This document shows positions 43,527-52,897 of a stretch of DNA of 64,000 nucleotides, piece after piece. A program made the translations under genes and the position numbers. Source of the stretch: Oceanicaulis sp. MMSF_3324 (GTDB taxonomy: Bacteria > Pseudomonadota > Alphaproteobacteria > Caulobacterales > Maricaulaceae); the NCBI RefSeq assembly GCF_030733545.1, contig NZ_JASHIU010000003.1, positions 1 to 64,000 of the forward strand, in the 5' to 3' direction. The notes beneath the pieces were generated by a model. It had not been told where the DNA came from and searched no databases. It saw nothing but the letters and a program-made list of their open reading frames with translations. Position 1 is the first letter of the stretch. Each line of letters begins with the position of its first letter.

Positions 43527-44438
43527 ATGAGTTCGGATCAACCGATCGTCATCAAGAAAGTCAAGAAGGGCGGCGGCCATGGTCACCATGGCGGCGCCTG
43601 GAAGGTCGCCTATGCCGACTTCGTGACGGCAATGATGGCGTTCTTCCTCATGATGTGGCTGATCAATAACACAGAACCCGAACAACGTCAGGGCATTGCG
43701 GACTATTTCGCACCGGCCAGCGTCAGCCGGACGACCTCCGGCTCGGGCGGTGTGCTGGGCGGCACGAGCTTTGGTGATGACGGCGCCCGCGGCTCTGGTT
43801 CATCCTCCATTGTGGAACGTCTCGCCCCGCGGTCTGAACAGGATGTTTCCCGCGAACAGGAAGCTGATCAGGCCTCAGGCGCTCAGGGCGGCGAACCTGA
43901 AGCCTCCTCTGACTCGCTCGCCAGCGCTCTGGCGCGCCGCGAGGCCGCCCAGTTCGCCAGCGCAGAGCAATCGCTGCGTCAGGCGCTGCAGGACATGCCT
44001 GAACTGGCCGAGCTGTCGCGTCACGTCCTCATCGAGGAAACCCCCGAAGGCCTGCGCATTCAGCTGATCGATCAGGAAGGCCGCCCGATGTTCGAGCCGG
44101 GCGCGATCGAACCCAACAGCCGCGCGCGCGTTCTCTTGCGCACAATCTCTGAAATCGTCCTGCGCCTGCCCAACCGGATCACCATTTCGGGCCATACGGA
44201 CGCCAGCCCGGCCCCTGTCGGCGGCGTGTCCAACTGGGAATTGTCGTCTGCCCGCGCCAACGCGGCCCTGAACATCATGAGCGATGCCGGCATTCCCGAT
44301 CACCGGATTGCTGAAGTGCGCGGCAAGGCGGGCGCGGAACCGCTGTTCCCGGATGATCCGTATCTGCCCGGCAACCGGCGTCTGTCGATCACCCTTCTGC
44401 GCGAAGCGCCCGCCATTCCGCCTGGGCACTCGCTTTAA
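43527..44438 (+). CDS. motB: Flagellar motor stator protein MotB
   Basis: 303 aa from the ATG at 43527 (AAGGTGGG upstream). The short cytoplasmic N-terminus is Lys/His/Gly-rich, then one membrane helix AYADFVTAMMAFFLMMWLI with the proton-binding Asp31, a Ser/Gly/Glu-rich linker, and a C-terminal OmpA-like peptidoglycan-binding domain (ITISGHTDASP, SSARANAALNIMSDAGI). The conserved Asp implies a proton-driven stator. motA is not in the neighbourhood, as in Caulobacter relatives where motA and motB are unlinked. Confidence 0.94.
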   Translation: MSSDQPIVIKKVKKGGGHGHHGGAWKVAYADFVTAMMAFFLMMWLINNTEPEQRQGIADYFAPASVSRTTSGSGGVLGGTSFGDDGARGSGSSSIVERLAPRSEQDVSREQEADQASGAQGGEPEASSDSLASALARREAAQFASAEQSLRQALQDMPELAELSRHVLIEETPEGLRIQLIDQEGRPMFEPGAIEPNSRARVLLRTISEIVLRLPNRITISGHTDASPAPVGGVSNWELSSARANAALNIMSDAGIPDHRIAEVRGKAGAEPLFPDDPYLPGNRRLSITLLREAPAIPPGHSL

Positions 44439-44450
44439 GTCCAAGTTTTC

Positions 44451-44488
44451 GCGCCCGGATGCAGCGCTTGGCACTCGCATCCGGGCGC
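44451..44488. terminator. Perfect 12 bp stem-loop after motB
   Basis: GCGCCCGGATGC (44451-44462) and GCATCCGGGCGC (44477-44488) form a perfect 12 bp stem with a 14 base loop, 12 bases past the motB stop. No T-run follows on the plus strand, so termination may be weak; partial read-through into the permease gene is possible. Confidence 0.5.
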
Positions 44489-44543
44489 AAAGACGTTAAC
44501 CTGACGCTTTGGCGCGAATCCGCGTGCGAGAAAAGTGGCAGGC

Positions 44544-46376
44544 ATGGACGATCTTTCCATTCTTTCGGACTGGAGAATGTGGGCGGTCCTGCTCGGCGTA
44601 TGCGGAGCAATCGTCTTTTATTGCTGGGAAAAGTTCGCTCTCGAGCTCGTCTCGGTGGTGATCCTGTGCAGCGCTCTGGTCTTCTTCGAGTTCTTCGGCT
44701 CAGCCGATGCTCCCACAGCGGCGGATTTGCTGGCGGGATTCGCCAATCCCGCGCTCTTGACCATCATGGCTTTGCTCGTAGTCGGTCAGGGCATTTTTCA
44801 TACCGGCGCCCTGGACGGCCCCACGCGCACCTTGCTGTCGATGTTCGACGTGCGCCCCAAGCTCACCATCATCACCCTGTTCGCCCTGGTGTTCGGCGTC
44901 TCCGCCTTCATCAACAACACGCCCGTCGTGGTGATGTTCATCCCCATTCTGGGCGCTGTGGCGGCGCGCATGGGCGGTTCGGCCTCGATCTTCATGATGC
45001 CCTTGAGCTTTGTGTGCATCTTCGCGGGCATGACGACGCTGATCGGCTCCTCCACAAACCTGCTCGTGGCGGACAGCCTGCTCGCCACCACCGGTGAACG
45101 GCTGGGCTTCTTCGAGCCGGGCCGGATCGGCATCATCCTGTCCGCCGTGGGCATGCTCTACATCGCCTTTGTCCTGCCCAAGCTCTTGCCCGAACGCGAA
45201 GAGGCCGAGGACGAAAAGAGCGGCTCTCCGGCCAAGCAATATATCGCTCAGATCGAAGTGACCGCTGGCCACCCCATGATCGGGGCGAAACCGGTGGCGG
45301 GCATGTTCACAGAGCTCGGCGACATCACCGTGCGCATGGTTCAGCGCGGCGAAGACGCCTTCCTGCCGCCCTTTGACGATATCGAGCTCAAACAGGGCGA
45401 TCTCATCATCATCGCCGCCACCCGCAAGAAGCTGACGGAATTGCTGTCCAGCCGCGCCGAGTTCGTCGAGGGCGTGTTGCGCTCCGCCGGGCCTGCGGAC
45501 CTGCCCACACGCGGCGAACGTCTGGCACTCACCGAAGCGGTGGTTTCACCCGGTTCACGCCTGATCGGCCGCACCGTTCGCCAGATCGGCTTTCGTCACT
45601 CTGTCGGCGCGATCGTGCTGGGCGTGCAGCGGCGCTCGCGCATGATCCGCGCCAAGCTGGGGGAAATCCGTCTCGAGGCCGGCGACGTTCTGCTGCTCTT
45701 CGGCGGCGCGGACGCCATGCGCCGCCTGCGTCTGGACCGCGATGTCCTGTTGATGGACTGGGCGACATCCGACTTGCCCGACATTCGCAAGGCGTCGATC
45801 GCCCGCCTGATCCTGGCCGGCGTGATCCTGACCGCCTCCACCGGCATTCTGCCGATTGTGGCGGCGTCACTGATTGGCGCAGCGGCGATGATCGGCACGG
45901 GCTGTCTGAATGTGCGCCAGGCGGCGCGGGCCTTTGACCTGAAGCTCTATCTGTTGATCGGTTCCGCGTTCGCGCTGGGCACCGCCATGGAGGCGACGGG
46001 CGGCGCGACCGTGCTGGCCATGGGCGTGGTCCATGTGTTCTCGCCTCTGGGCACGACGGCGTTGATCTCGGCGCTGTTCTTCCTGGTGATGGTGCTGACC
46101 AATGTCTTGTCCAACAACGCCACGGCGATCCTCTTCACGCCGATCGCCGTCACCGCCGCCAACTCGGTTGGCGCAGATCCGCATCTGTTCGCCCTGACCG
46201 TGTTGTTCGCCGCGAACACCTGTTTCGCCACACCAATCGGATACCAGACCAATCTCCTGGTGATGGGCCCGGGCAAATACCGGTTCGCCGACTTCTTCCG
46301 CGCTGGCGCTCCGCTCGCGGTCTTGATCTGGCTGACCTTCACCGTTTTGGTGGCCATCAGTTTCACGCTGACCTAG
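44544..46376 (+). CDS. SLC13-family permease with RCK C-terminal (TrkA_C) domains
   Basis: 610 aa from the ATG at 44544; a GTG nine bases earlier (44535) is an alternative, neither having a strong ribosome site. About eleven helices are interrupted near residues 210-400 by two soluble TrkA_C domains (GDITVRMVQRGEDAFLPP, LKQGDLIIIAATRKKLTELL; GEIRLEAGDVLLLFGGADAM). The paired anion-site motifs are FINNTPVVVMFIPI and LSNNATAILFTPI. Members carry sulfate, dicarboxylates or similar anions coupled to Na+; the substrate is not readable. Confidence 0.9.
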   Translation: MDDLSILSDWRMWAVLLGVCGAIVFYCWEKFALELVSVVILCSALVFFEFFGSADAPTAADLLAGFANPALLTIMALLVVGQGIFHTGALDGPTRTLLSMFDVRPKLTIITLFALVFGVSAFINNTPVVVMFIPILGAVAARMGGSASIFMMPLSFVCIFAGMTTLIGSSTNLLVADSLLATTGERLGFFEPGRIGIILSAVGMLYIAFVLPKLLPEREEAEDEKSGSPAKQYIAQIEVTAGHPMIGAKPVAGMFTELGDITVRMVQRGEDAFLPPFDDIELKQGDLIIIAATRKKLTELLSSRAEFVEGVLRSAGPADLPTRGERLALTEAVVSPGSRLIGRTVRQIGFRHSVGAIVLGVQRRSRMIRAKLGEIRLEAGDVLLLFGGADAMRRLRLDRDVLLMDWATSDLPDIRKASIARLILAGVILTASTGILPIVAASLIGAAAMIGTGCLNVRQAARAFDLKLYLLIGSAFALGTAMEATGGATVLAMGVVHVFSPLGTTALISALFFLVMVLTNVLSNNATAILFTPIAVTAANSVGADPHLFALTVLFAANTCFATPIGYQTNLLVMGPGKYRFADFFRAGAPLAVLIWLTFTVLVAISFTLT

Positions 46377-46413
46377 CTCAGGTTAGACTGTATCGACTCA
46401 TGACCTGCAGAGG

Positions 46414-47160
46414 ATGTCCGTGACCCGCCCGTTCGCCACCCGTCAATTGCCGTTCTTCCTGACGGCGCCGACGCCCTGCCCCTATCTTGAGGGCCGGATG
46501 GAGCGGAAGATCTTCACGCGTGTGGAGCGGGACCAGACCGCGCACCTGAACAATATCCTGACCCATGCCGGGTTCCGGCGCTCCCAATCCATACTCTACC
46601 GCCCGGCCTGCGAGCTGTGTTCGGCGTGCAAATCCGCACGGATCCCCGTCGCGGACTTCACCCCGTCGCGCACCCAGAAACGCGTTCTCAAACGCAATGC
46701 CGGGCTGTTGCGATTGCCGCGTCCCGCCGAAGCCATGCCCGAGCAATTCGCGCTGCTGAGCCGATATCTGAATACGCGCCACGGTGATGGCGATATGGCC
46801 GGAATGGATTTCTTCGACTACGCCTCGATGGTGGAGGATGGCGCCGAACAGACCGAAATGGTCGAATATCGCGACGCTGCGGGCCAGCTGATCGCCTGCG
46901 TCCTCGTGGACCGGCTGATTGACGGCTTTTCGCTGGTCTACAGTTTCTTCGCGCCCGAACACGCCCGGGACAGTCTCGGAGCGTATATCATCCTGGACCA
47001 TATCGAACGGGCGAAGGCGGAAAACCTGCCCTTCGTCTATCTTGGATACTGGGTGCAAGGCAGTCCGAAAATGGACTACAAGGCGCAGTACAAACCGCTT
47101 GAAGTGCTTGAACCTGAAGGCTGGCGCACCTTGCAGCCGCCCGGGGACGCGCAAAACTGA
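46414..47160 (+). CDS. bpt: Arginyl/leucyl-tRNA-protein transferase (Bpt)
   Basis: 248 aa. It adds an amino acid to N-terminal Asp/Glu (or Arg/Lys) residues, marking proteins for ClpS-ClpAP degradation. The Cys-bearing N-terminal region CPYLEGRMERKIFTR and YRPACELCSACKSARIPVA is canonical, as is the GNAT-like C-terminal YSFFAPEHARDSLGAYIILDHIERAK and YLGYWVQGSPKMDYKAQYKPLE. By length and motif it is the bacterial Bpt/Ate class. No clpS or aat is adjacent. Confidence 0.93.
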   Translation: MSVTRPFATRQLPFFLTAPTPCPYLEGRMERKIFTRVERDQTAHLNNILTHAGFRRSQSILYRPACELCSACKSARIPVADFTPSRTQKRVLKRNAGLLRLPRPAEAMPEQFALLSRYLNTRHGDGDMAGMDFFDYASMVEDGAEQTEMVEYRDAAGQLIACVLVDRLIDGFSLVYSFFAPEHARDSLGAYIILDHIERAKAENLPFVYLGYWVQGSPKMDYKAQYKPLEVLEPEGWRTLQPPGDAQN

Positions 47161-47223
47161 TCTGACGCAACAACACCGGATGAAGCCCTGAGCCATAATC
47201 AGGCCATCCAAGGGGGAGGACAC

Positions 47224-48345
47224 ATGGATCGTCGTACATTTCTGTCCGGCGCGGCGGTGGTCGCCGCTGGCGCCGCATCAGCTTGCTCACAAGAAAACGG
47301 CGCTCAAAGCGCCCCCGCCGCCCCGGCGGTGAACCGCAACCGCACGCGGCGCCTGCGCATGGTGACGACCTGGCCCACCGGCTTTCCGGGCCTGGGGTCC
47401 GCCGCGGAACGCACCGCACAATTCATCACCGAGATGACAGGCGGCGCGCTGGAAGTCGAAGTCTATGGCGCTGGCGAAATCGTGGGCGCTTTCGAAGTCT
47501 TCGACGCGGTCTCCAATGGCGTCGCTGACATGTATCATGGCGCGGAATATTACTGGCAGGGTCGCTCGCCCGCTTTCAACTTCTACTGCGCCGTGCCCAT
47601 GGGCATGACCGCCCATGAAATCATGGCGTGGGTGGAATATGGCGGCGGTCAGGAATTGTGGGAGGAATTGTCCGGCGAATTCGGGCTGATCGCTTTCCAG
47701 GCCGGCAATTCGGGCCACCAGATGGGCGGCTGGTTCAAGCGTGAAGTGAACACGCTCGAGGATTTCCGCGGCTTGCGCATGCGTATTCCGGGTCTTGGCG
47801 GTTCGGTGCTTCGCGAGTTGGGCGGCGCTGCCGTGGCGCTGTCGGGCGGGGAAATCTATCAATCCCTGCAATCGGGCGCGATCGACGCCACCGAGTGGGT
47901 CGGACCGTGGAACGATCTGGCCTTCGGCTTCTATCGTGAAGCGCCCTATTACTATGGTCCCGGCTTCCATGAGCCGGGCTCGGCGCTGGCCGTGGGTCTC
48001 AATCGCGGCGTCTGGGACTCCCTGCCCGCAGACCAGCAAGCCATTGTGCGCGCCGCAGCACGCGCGGCGAACAACCAGTCACTGGCCGAGTTCACCTATC
48101 AGAACGGTCTCGCCCTGCGCACCCTGACCGGCGAACACGGCGTGCAGCTGCGTCAGTTCTCCGAAGACATCTGGCGTGAAGTGGGCCGTATCTCCGAGGC
48201 CGTGGTGGCGGATACCGCAAATGCAGACCCGCTCAGCCGTCGCGTCTATGAGAGCTATCGCGACGCGCGCCGACTGGGCCGTGACTGGGCCAATGTGTCC
48301 GAAGCCCCGTACTATCAGAACCGCGAACTCGTGCTTGGTCGCTAG
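47224..48345 (+). CDS. TRAP transporter substrate-binding protein (DctP family)
   Basis: 373 aa with GGGAGGA before the ATG. The N-terminus MDRRTFLSGAAVVAAGAASAC holds both a twin-arginine motif and a possible lipobox Cys21, as in many TRAP proteins. The mature part has MVTTWPTGFPGLGSAAERTAQ, RGLRMRIPGLGGSVLREL and SLQSGAIDATEWVGPWNDL, the family's ligand-binding core with the conserved Arg that clamps a carboxylate. It is most like the TakP/2-oxoacid-binding subgroup. First gene of a dctP-dctQ-dctM operon. Confidence 0.92.
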   Translation: MDRRTFLSGAAVVAAGAASACSQENGAQSAPAAPAVNRNRTRRLRMVTTWPTGFPGLGSAAERTAQFITEMTGGALEVEVYGAGEIVGAFEVFDAVSNGVADMYHGAEYYWQGRSPAFNFYCAVPMGMTAHEIMAWVEYGGGQELWEELSGEFGLIAFQAGNSGHQMGGWFKREVNTLEDFRGLRMRIPGLGGSVLRELGGAAVALSGGEIYQSLQSGAIDATEWVGPWNDLAFGFYREAPYYYGPGFHEPGSALAVGLNRGVWDSLPADQQAIVRAAARAANNQSLAEFTYQNGLALRTLTGEHGVQLRQFSEDIWREVGRISEAVVADTANADPLSRRVYESYRDARRLGRDWANVSEAPYYQNRELVLGR

Positions 48346-48348
48346 ATC

Positions 48349-49131
48349 ATGACTCGCGCCGATCAATTGCTCATCGCCGTGATCGCCCTCACGGCGCTTC
48401 TGCTCGGTTTGGACGCCGTTACCGGAGGCGCTGTCGGCGACGTCGTGGATGCACATCTGCGTAGCTTCGCCGCCCTGGCGGGAACCGTGCTGGGCTGGGT
48501 GGGTTTGGCGCTCAGCCCCCTGCTCCTGCTCGCACCGCTTTGTGCGCTCTATGGGCGTTTCAAGGGCTTGCCGGCCCCGCTATCCAGGCTTCTGCGCCGC
48601 CTGATCGATCTGTTTGACGCGATCTCGCTGACCGTGGGCGACATGGTGCGGTGGGCGGCGCTGGGGCTGGTGCTGGTCACCGGCCTGATCGTGGTGCAGC
48701 GCTACGTGTTCGGCGTGTCGATCACCAAGCTGCAGGAAAGCGTGATCTATCTGCACGCCCTGCTGTTCCTGCTGTCCAGCGCAGCGACGCTCTATCATGG
48801 CGGTCATGTGCGCGTGGACATCGTGTATTCCAAACTGTCTGCCCGCGGCAAAGCCTGGACGGATCTTCTGGGCGTCTATCTGGCGCTGATCCCCATGTGC
48901 TGGTTGATCCTCATGACATCCGAAAGCTATGTCGGCGGCGCCTGGCGCATTCTCGAGCGCTCCCGCGAAAGCGACGGCCTGCCGCTGGTCTTCTTGCTGA
49001 AGACCGCCATTCCCGTGTTTGCCGTGATGATGATTGCCCAGGGTTTCGCCATGGCGTCGCGCGCCGCGCTGACCCTGTCCGGTGAAACCCCGCCGCCAGC
49101 AGGCGATGATGAAGCTGAACATGAACTTTAG
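48349..49131 (+). CDS. TRAP transporter small permease (DctQ family), long form
   Basis: 260 aa, against 160-190 for ordinary DctQ. The C-terminal 170 residues are standard: FGVSITKLQESVIYLHALLFLLSSAATLYHGGHVRVDI with the conserved HVRVD. The first 80 residues add about two extra hydrophobic segments (IAVIALTALLLGLDAV and VLGWVGLALSPLLLLAPL). The gene starts three bases after dctP. Long DctQ proteins occur with TakP-type binding proteins. Confidence 0.9.
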   Translation: MTRADQLLIAVIALTALLLGLDAVTGGAVGDVVDAHLRSFAALAGTVLGWVGLALSPLLLLAPLCALYGRFKGLPAPLSRLLRRLIDLFDAISLTVGDMVRWAALGLVLVTGLIVVQRYVFGVSITKLQESVIYLHALLFLLSSAATLYHGGHVRVDIVYSKLSARGKAWTDLLGVYLALIPMCWLILMTSESYVGGAWRILERSRESDGLPLVFLLKTAIPVFAVMMIAQGFAMASRAALTLSGETPPPAGDDEAEHEL

Positions 49132-49141
49132 GGTCTAATCC

Positions 49142-50716
49142 GTGGATACTCTTATCTTTCTCTTGCCCTTTGCCATGTTCGTTGCAGCGTTCGCCGCCTT
49201 GCTCCGCGGGTTTCCCGTGGCGTTCACGCTGGCGGGTGTGGGCCTGGCCTTCGCCCTGATCGGCCTGGCGATGGGACTGTTCGACCCGTTCCACCTGCGT
49301 GCGTTTCCCCAGCGTATCTACGGCAATATCATGGAGATGGACAAAGCCATCCTGGTCGCTGTTCCGCTGTTCGTCTTCATGGGCGTCATGCTGGAAAAGT
49401 CCCGCATCGCTGAACAATTGCTCGACGCCATGGGCTCGCTCTTCGGAACCTTGCGCGGCGGACTGGGCATTTCGGTCGTGATTGTGGGCGCGCTCCTCGC
49501 CGCCTCCACCGGCATTGTCGGCGCAACGGTCGTGACCATGGGGCTTTTGTCGCTGCCCACCATGCTCAAGCGCGGCTATTCGCCAGCACTGGCTTCGGGC
49601 TCGATCGCCGCAGCCGGCACACTGGGCCAGATCATACCCCCCTCCATCGTGCTCGTGCTGCTGGGCGACCAGCTGTCATCAGCCTATGCCGAGGCGCAGC
49701 GCGCCCAGGGCATCTTCTCGCCCGACATCGTCTCGGTCGGGGATCTGTTTGCAGGCGCGCTCGTCCCCGGCCTGCTGCTGGTTGCGGTCTATGTGCTCTA
49801 CCAGATCGGGGTCGCCATCCTGCGCCCCACCGCCTCGCCCGCCATTCCCAAAGAGGAAATGCATGCGGACTGGGGCAAGCTGCTCAACGCCCTGATCCCC
49901 CCGCTCATCCTGATCATCGCGGTGCTGGGCTCCATACTGGGCGGCCTCGCCACGCCGACCGAAGCCGCCGGCGTTGGCGCGCTGGGCGCAATCTTGTTGG
50001 CGGGCTACCGCAATAGCGGCGCAAGCACAAATCCGGTGTTCGGCAAGTCACTGGTCCTCGTCAGCGCGCTCGCCCTGTTCGCCTTGCTCCTTTCGCCCCT
50101 GCTCTTTGACCTTCGCGCCGGAGCGACGACGCTCCAGACGGGGATGGCCTACGCCCTCTCCATCATCGCCGCCCTGGGCGTGCTCATGGCCTGTATCCGT
50201 CTGTTCCGCACGGGCGTGCTCGACGCGGTCATGCGGTCCACCGCGCAGATCTCGGCCATGGTGTTCGTCATCCTGATCGGGGCCAGCCTGTTCGCGTTGG
50301 TCTTCCGGGAGCTCGGCGGTGACGACACGGTGCGCACCGCGCTTGAATCCGCACCCGGCGGCGCAACCGGCGCGCTGATCGTCGTGATGATCGTGATGTT
50401 CCTTCTGGGCTTCTTCCTCGACTTCATCGAGATCACCTTCGTCGTGGTCCCGATCGTCGCGCCCGTATTGTTCATGATGGGCGTGGACCCGGTCTGGCTG
50501 GGCGTGATGATGGCGCTGAACCTGCAGACCAGCTTCCTGACGCCGCCCTTCGGCTTCGCCCTGTTCTATCTGCGCGGCGTCGCTCCGCCTGAGGTGTCCT
50601 CAGCCGCGATCTATCGGGGGGCGGCGCCATTCGTCATAATCCAGCTTCTGATGATCGCCATGGTCGCGGCCTTGCCGTGGCTGGCGACGGCGCTGCCTGG
50701 ACTGCTTTATGACTGA
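49142..50716 (+). CDS. TRAP transporter large permease (DctM family)
   Basis: 524 aa with GTG start at 49142. About thirteen helices: KAILVAVPLFVFMGVMLEKS, LLAASTGIVGATVVTMGLLSLP, GTLGQIIPPSIVLVLLGD and LNLQTSFLTPPFGFALFYLRG are typical DctM motifs forming the Na+-driven elevator. A somewhat longer loop region between helices (ANSGASTNPVFGKS-like segment near residue 290) is present. Its end overlaps the AI-2E gene by eight bases. Confidence 0.93.
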   Translation: MDTLIFLLPFAMFVAAFAALLRGFPVAFTLAGVGLAFALIGLAMGLFDPFHLRAFPQRIYGNIMEMDKAILVAVPLFVFMGVMLEKSRIAEQLLDAMGSLFGTLRGGLGISVVIVGALLAASTGIVGATVVTMGLLSLPTMLKRGYSPALASGSIAAAGTLGQIIPPSIVLVLLGDQLSSAYAEAQRAQGIFSPDIVSVGDLFAGALVPGLLLVAVYVLYQIGVAILRPTASPAIPKEEMHADWGKLLNALIPPLILIIAVLGSILGGLATPTEAAGVGALGAILLAGYRNSGASTNPVFGKSLVLVSALALFALLLSPLLFDLRAGATTLQTGMAYALSIIAALGVLMACIRLFRTGVLDAVMRSTAQISAMVFVILIGASLFALVFRELGGDDTVRTALESAPGGATGALIVVMIVMFLLGFFLDFIEITFVVVPIVAPVLFMMGVDPVWLGVMMALNLQTSFLTPPFGFALFYLRGVAPPEVSSAAIYRGAAPFVIIQLLMIAMVAALPWLATALPGLLYD

Positions 50717-51851
50717 TGACACCGAGACAGACGACGCATCGAACAACAGCAATTTCTCCGCCCTGATGTCGGACCGGCAAGCCCTGCAGCGTGTCTTCAT
50801 CGTGCTGCTGGCGCTGGGCATATCGATCATCTTCATCTGGATGATCCGCGGATTTCTCAGCCCGCTCTTCATGGCGGCGGTCTTTGCGATGTTCCTCAAC
50901 CCGGTGCATCGTTTTCTCAAGCCCATCACCTTCGGATCATCCTCGGCGGCGGCGGGCGTGGTGCTGGTGCTCGCCGTGGTCGGCGTGCTCATTCCTCTGA
51001 CCGCCATTCTCGCCATCGTCGCCGATCAGGCGGTCCAGGTGACGGGCGCTGTCGCGCCCTGGCTGCAAGACCAGATTCGCGGCATGCGCGAGGGCGGCAT
51101 GGACGCCTTCCCCCAATGGCTGCCATTTCGCGACAGCCTCGCCCCCTACCAGCAGGAAATCACCAATCAGGCCGGCCAGTTCGCGTCCAATATCGGCGGC
51201 TGGGTCGTGGACGGCTTGCGCAAGGCCACATCGGGCACCTTCGGCGCCTTTCTGGATCTGGTGGTGCTGTTGTTCGCGTTGTTCTTCTTCCTCACCCGTG
51301 GCCCCCAGCTCGCCAGTCATGGCCTCAAGCTGATGCCCATGCCGAGCGATGATCGCGAGCTGCTGGTCGAGCGCGCCATATCGACCATTCGCGCGACGGT
51401 GAAAGGGACCTTCGTCATCGCCATCATCCAGGGCGCGATGACGGGCGTCGCGCTGGCCATTGCAGGCGTGCCCGGCGCGCTGTTCCTGGCCACCCTGACG
51501 GCCGTCCTGTCGGTCATTCCAGGCATTGGCCCGCCCCTGGTCTGGGGACCGGCGGGCCTGTGGCTGATCGCCAGCGGCAATTACTGGGCGGGCGGTCTCC
51601 TGATCGCCTGGGGCGCCATCGTTGTCGGGCTGACCGACAATCTCCTGCGGCCCAGCCTCGTGGGCAAGGACGCCAAACTGCCCGATCTGATGATCCTGAT
51701 TTCAACGCTCGGCGGGCTGACCCTGTTCGGGGCGATTGGCCTCATTGTCGGGCCGATGATCGCCGCGCTCTTCTCCTCGATCTGGTATCTGTATGCCCAG
51801 TCCTATGCACCGCTCCTGAGCGAGGACCATCCCGAAGAGCTCAAGGACTAG
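50709..51851 (+). CDS. AI-2E family transporter
   Basis: 380 aa, about eight helices. Family features: FIWMIRGFLSPLFMAAVFAMFLNPV, FALFFFLTRG, VKGTFVIAIIQGAMTGVALAIAGVP and LSVIPGIGPPLVWGPAGLWLIASG. Members include E. coli TqsA and Na+/H+ antiporters; the true substrate is uncertain and quorum-signal export should not be presumed. Translationally coupled to the TRAP permease by an 8 base overlap. Confidence 0.9.
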   Translation: MTDDTETDDASNNSNFSALMSDRQALQRVFIVLLALGISIIFIWMIRGFLSPLFMAAVFAMFLNPVHRFLKPITFGSSSAAAGVVLVLAVVGVLIPLTAILAIVADQAVQVTGAVAPWLQDQIRGMREGGMDAFPQWLPFRDSLAPYQQEITNQAGQFASNIGGWVVDGLRKATSGTFGAFLDLVVLLFALFFFLTRGPQLASHGLKLMPMPSDDRELLVERAISTIRATVKGTFVIAIIQGAMTGVALAIAGVPGALFLATLTAVLSVIPGIGPPLVWGPAGLWLIASGNYWAGGLLIAWGAIVVGLTDNLLRPSLVGKDAKLPDLMILISTLGGLTLFGAIGLIVGPMIAALFSSIWYLYAQSYAPLLSEDHPEELKD

Positions 51852-51856
51852 CGCAA

Positions 51857-52870
51857 TCAGATTTGCGGGATCGAGGTCTCGCGCAAAGGGCGCTGCCCGC
51901 CTGCATAGTCGACCAGCGCGGCGATGCGTTTTTCGATGGGCGGGTGCGTGGCGAACAGGCCCGCAAAACTGGCCTTGGTCTCATTGTCGATGAACATCTG
52001 ACGGACTTCCTTGGGCGCGTCCTTCATTTCGCTATGACCGGAGATCTTCTCCAGCGCCGAGATCATCGCGTCCGGGTTCTTGGTCAGCTCCACCGCACCG
52101 GCATCGGCCATGAATTCGCGCGACCGGGACATGGCGAACCGGATGAGAATGGCCAGTCCATAGGCGACCGCAACGATCAGCCCCGCCACAAGCAGGATGA
52201 CGCCCGCATTGCCCGAGCGTCCCCGCCGGGCCCCGCCCGCCCGCGACAGGGAGCCGTAGAACAGGCTGCGCGCCGCGATCTCCACGGTGAAGGAAATGAT
52301 CCCGACAAAGATCACGGCAATCACCAGAAGGCGTACATCTCGATTGATCACATGGCTCAGTTCATGGGCCAGAACCGCTTCCAGCTCGTCACGATTCAGC
52401 CGCTCCATCAGGCCGCGCGTCACCGTAATGACAGCTTTCTTCTCGCTCAGCCCTGATGCATAGGCGTTCAGCGCGCTTGTCTCGATGACCCTCAGGGACG
52501 GCATCGGCATGCCGCGCGAAATGGTGAGATTTTCCAGAAGATTATAAAGCTCGGGCTCATCGATTCGGCTGACCGATTTCGCGCCCGTGGACGCGTCGAT
52601 AATGGCCTGATGGCTGAACCAGGCAATGGCGAACCAGATCGCCACACCGATCATCACGAAGGGAAAGGCGCTCAGCGTCCAGTCAAGCGCCGCCATCGCC
52701 GTGCTCTGAGCCGCCCCGCCCTTGGAGGTCGCTGTACCCGGATCCGCCAGGATCAGAGCGGCCGCAAAGACCAGCGCCAGCACAAGGACCGGAAAACCGG
52801 CCAGCAGCAGGATGGATTTGAGATTATTGTTCCAGATATGGGTGCGCAGGCCCGTGGCGGCGATCATCAT
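51857..52870 (-). CDS. M48-family membrane zinc metallopeptidase (HtpX-like)
   Basis: 337 aa. HELSH at residues 169-173 gives two zinc His and the catalytic Glu; SREFMADAGAV supplies Glu252. Membrane helices lie near residues 18-42, 66-86, 183-203 and 222-247. Together these are the HtpX arrangement for quality control of inner-membrane proteins. Two adjacent ATGs at the start both sit behind GGGAGG. It is 27 bases downstream of lemA; the lemA-htpX-like pairing is common. Confidence 0.92.
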   Translation of the reverse strand: MMIAATGLRTHIWNNNLKSILLLAGFPVLVLALVFAAALILADPGTATSKGGAAQSTAMAALDWTLSAFPFVMIGVAIWFAIAWFSHQAIIDASTGAKSVSRIDEPELYNLLENLTISRGMPMPSLRVIETSALNAYASGLSEKKAVITVTRGLMERLNRDELEAVLAHELSHVINRDVRLLVIAVIFVGIISFTVEIAARSLFYGSLSRAGGARRGRSGNAGVILLVAGLIVAVAYGLAILIRFAMSRSREFMADAGAVELTKNPDAMISALEKISGHSEMKDAPKEVRQMFIDNETKASFAGLFATHPPIEKRIAALVDYAGGQRPLRETSIPQI

Positions 52871-52897
52871 GCGCCTCCCTCAGACCTGCGCATCGCC

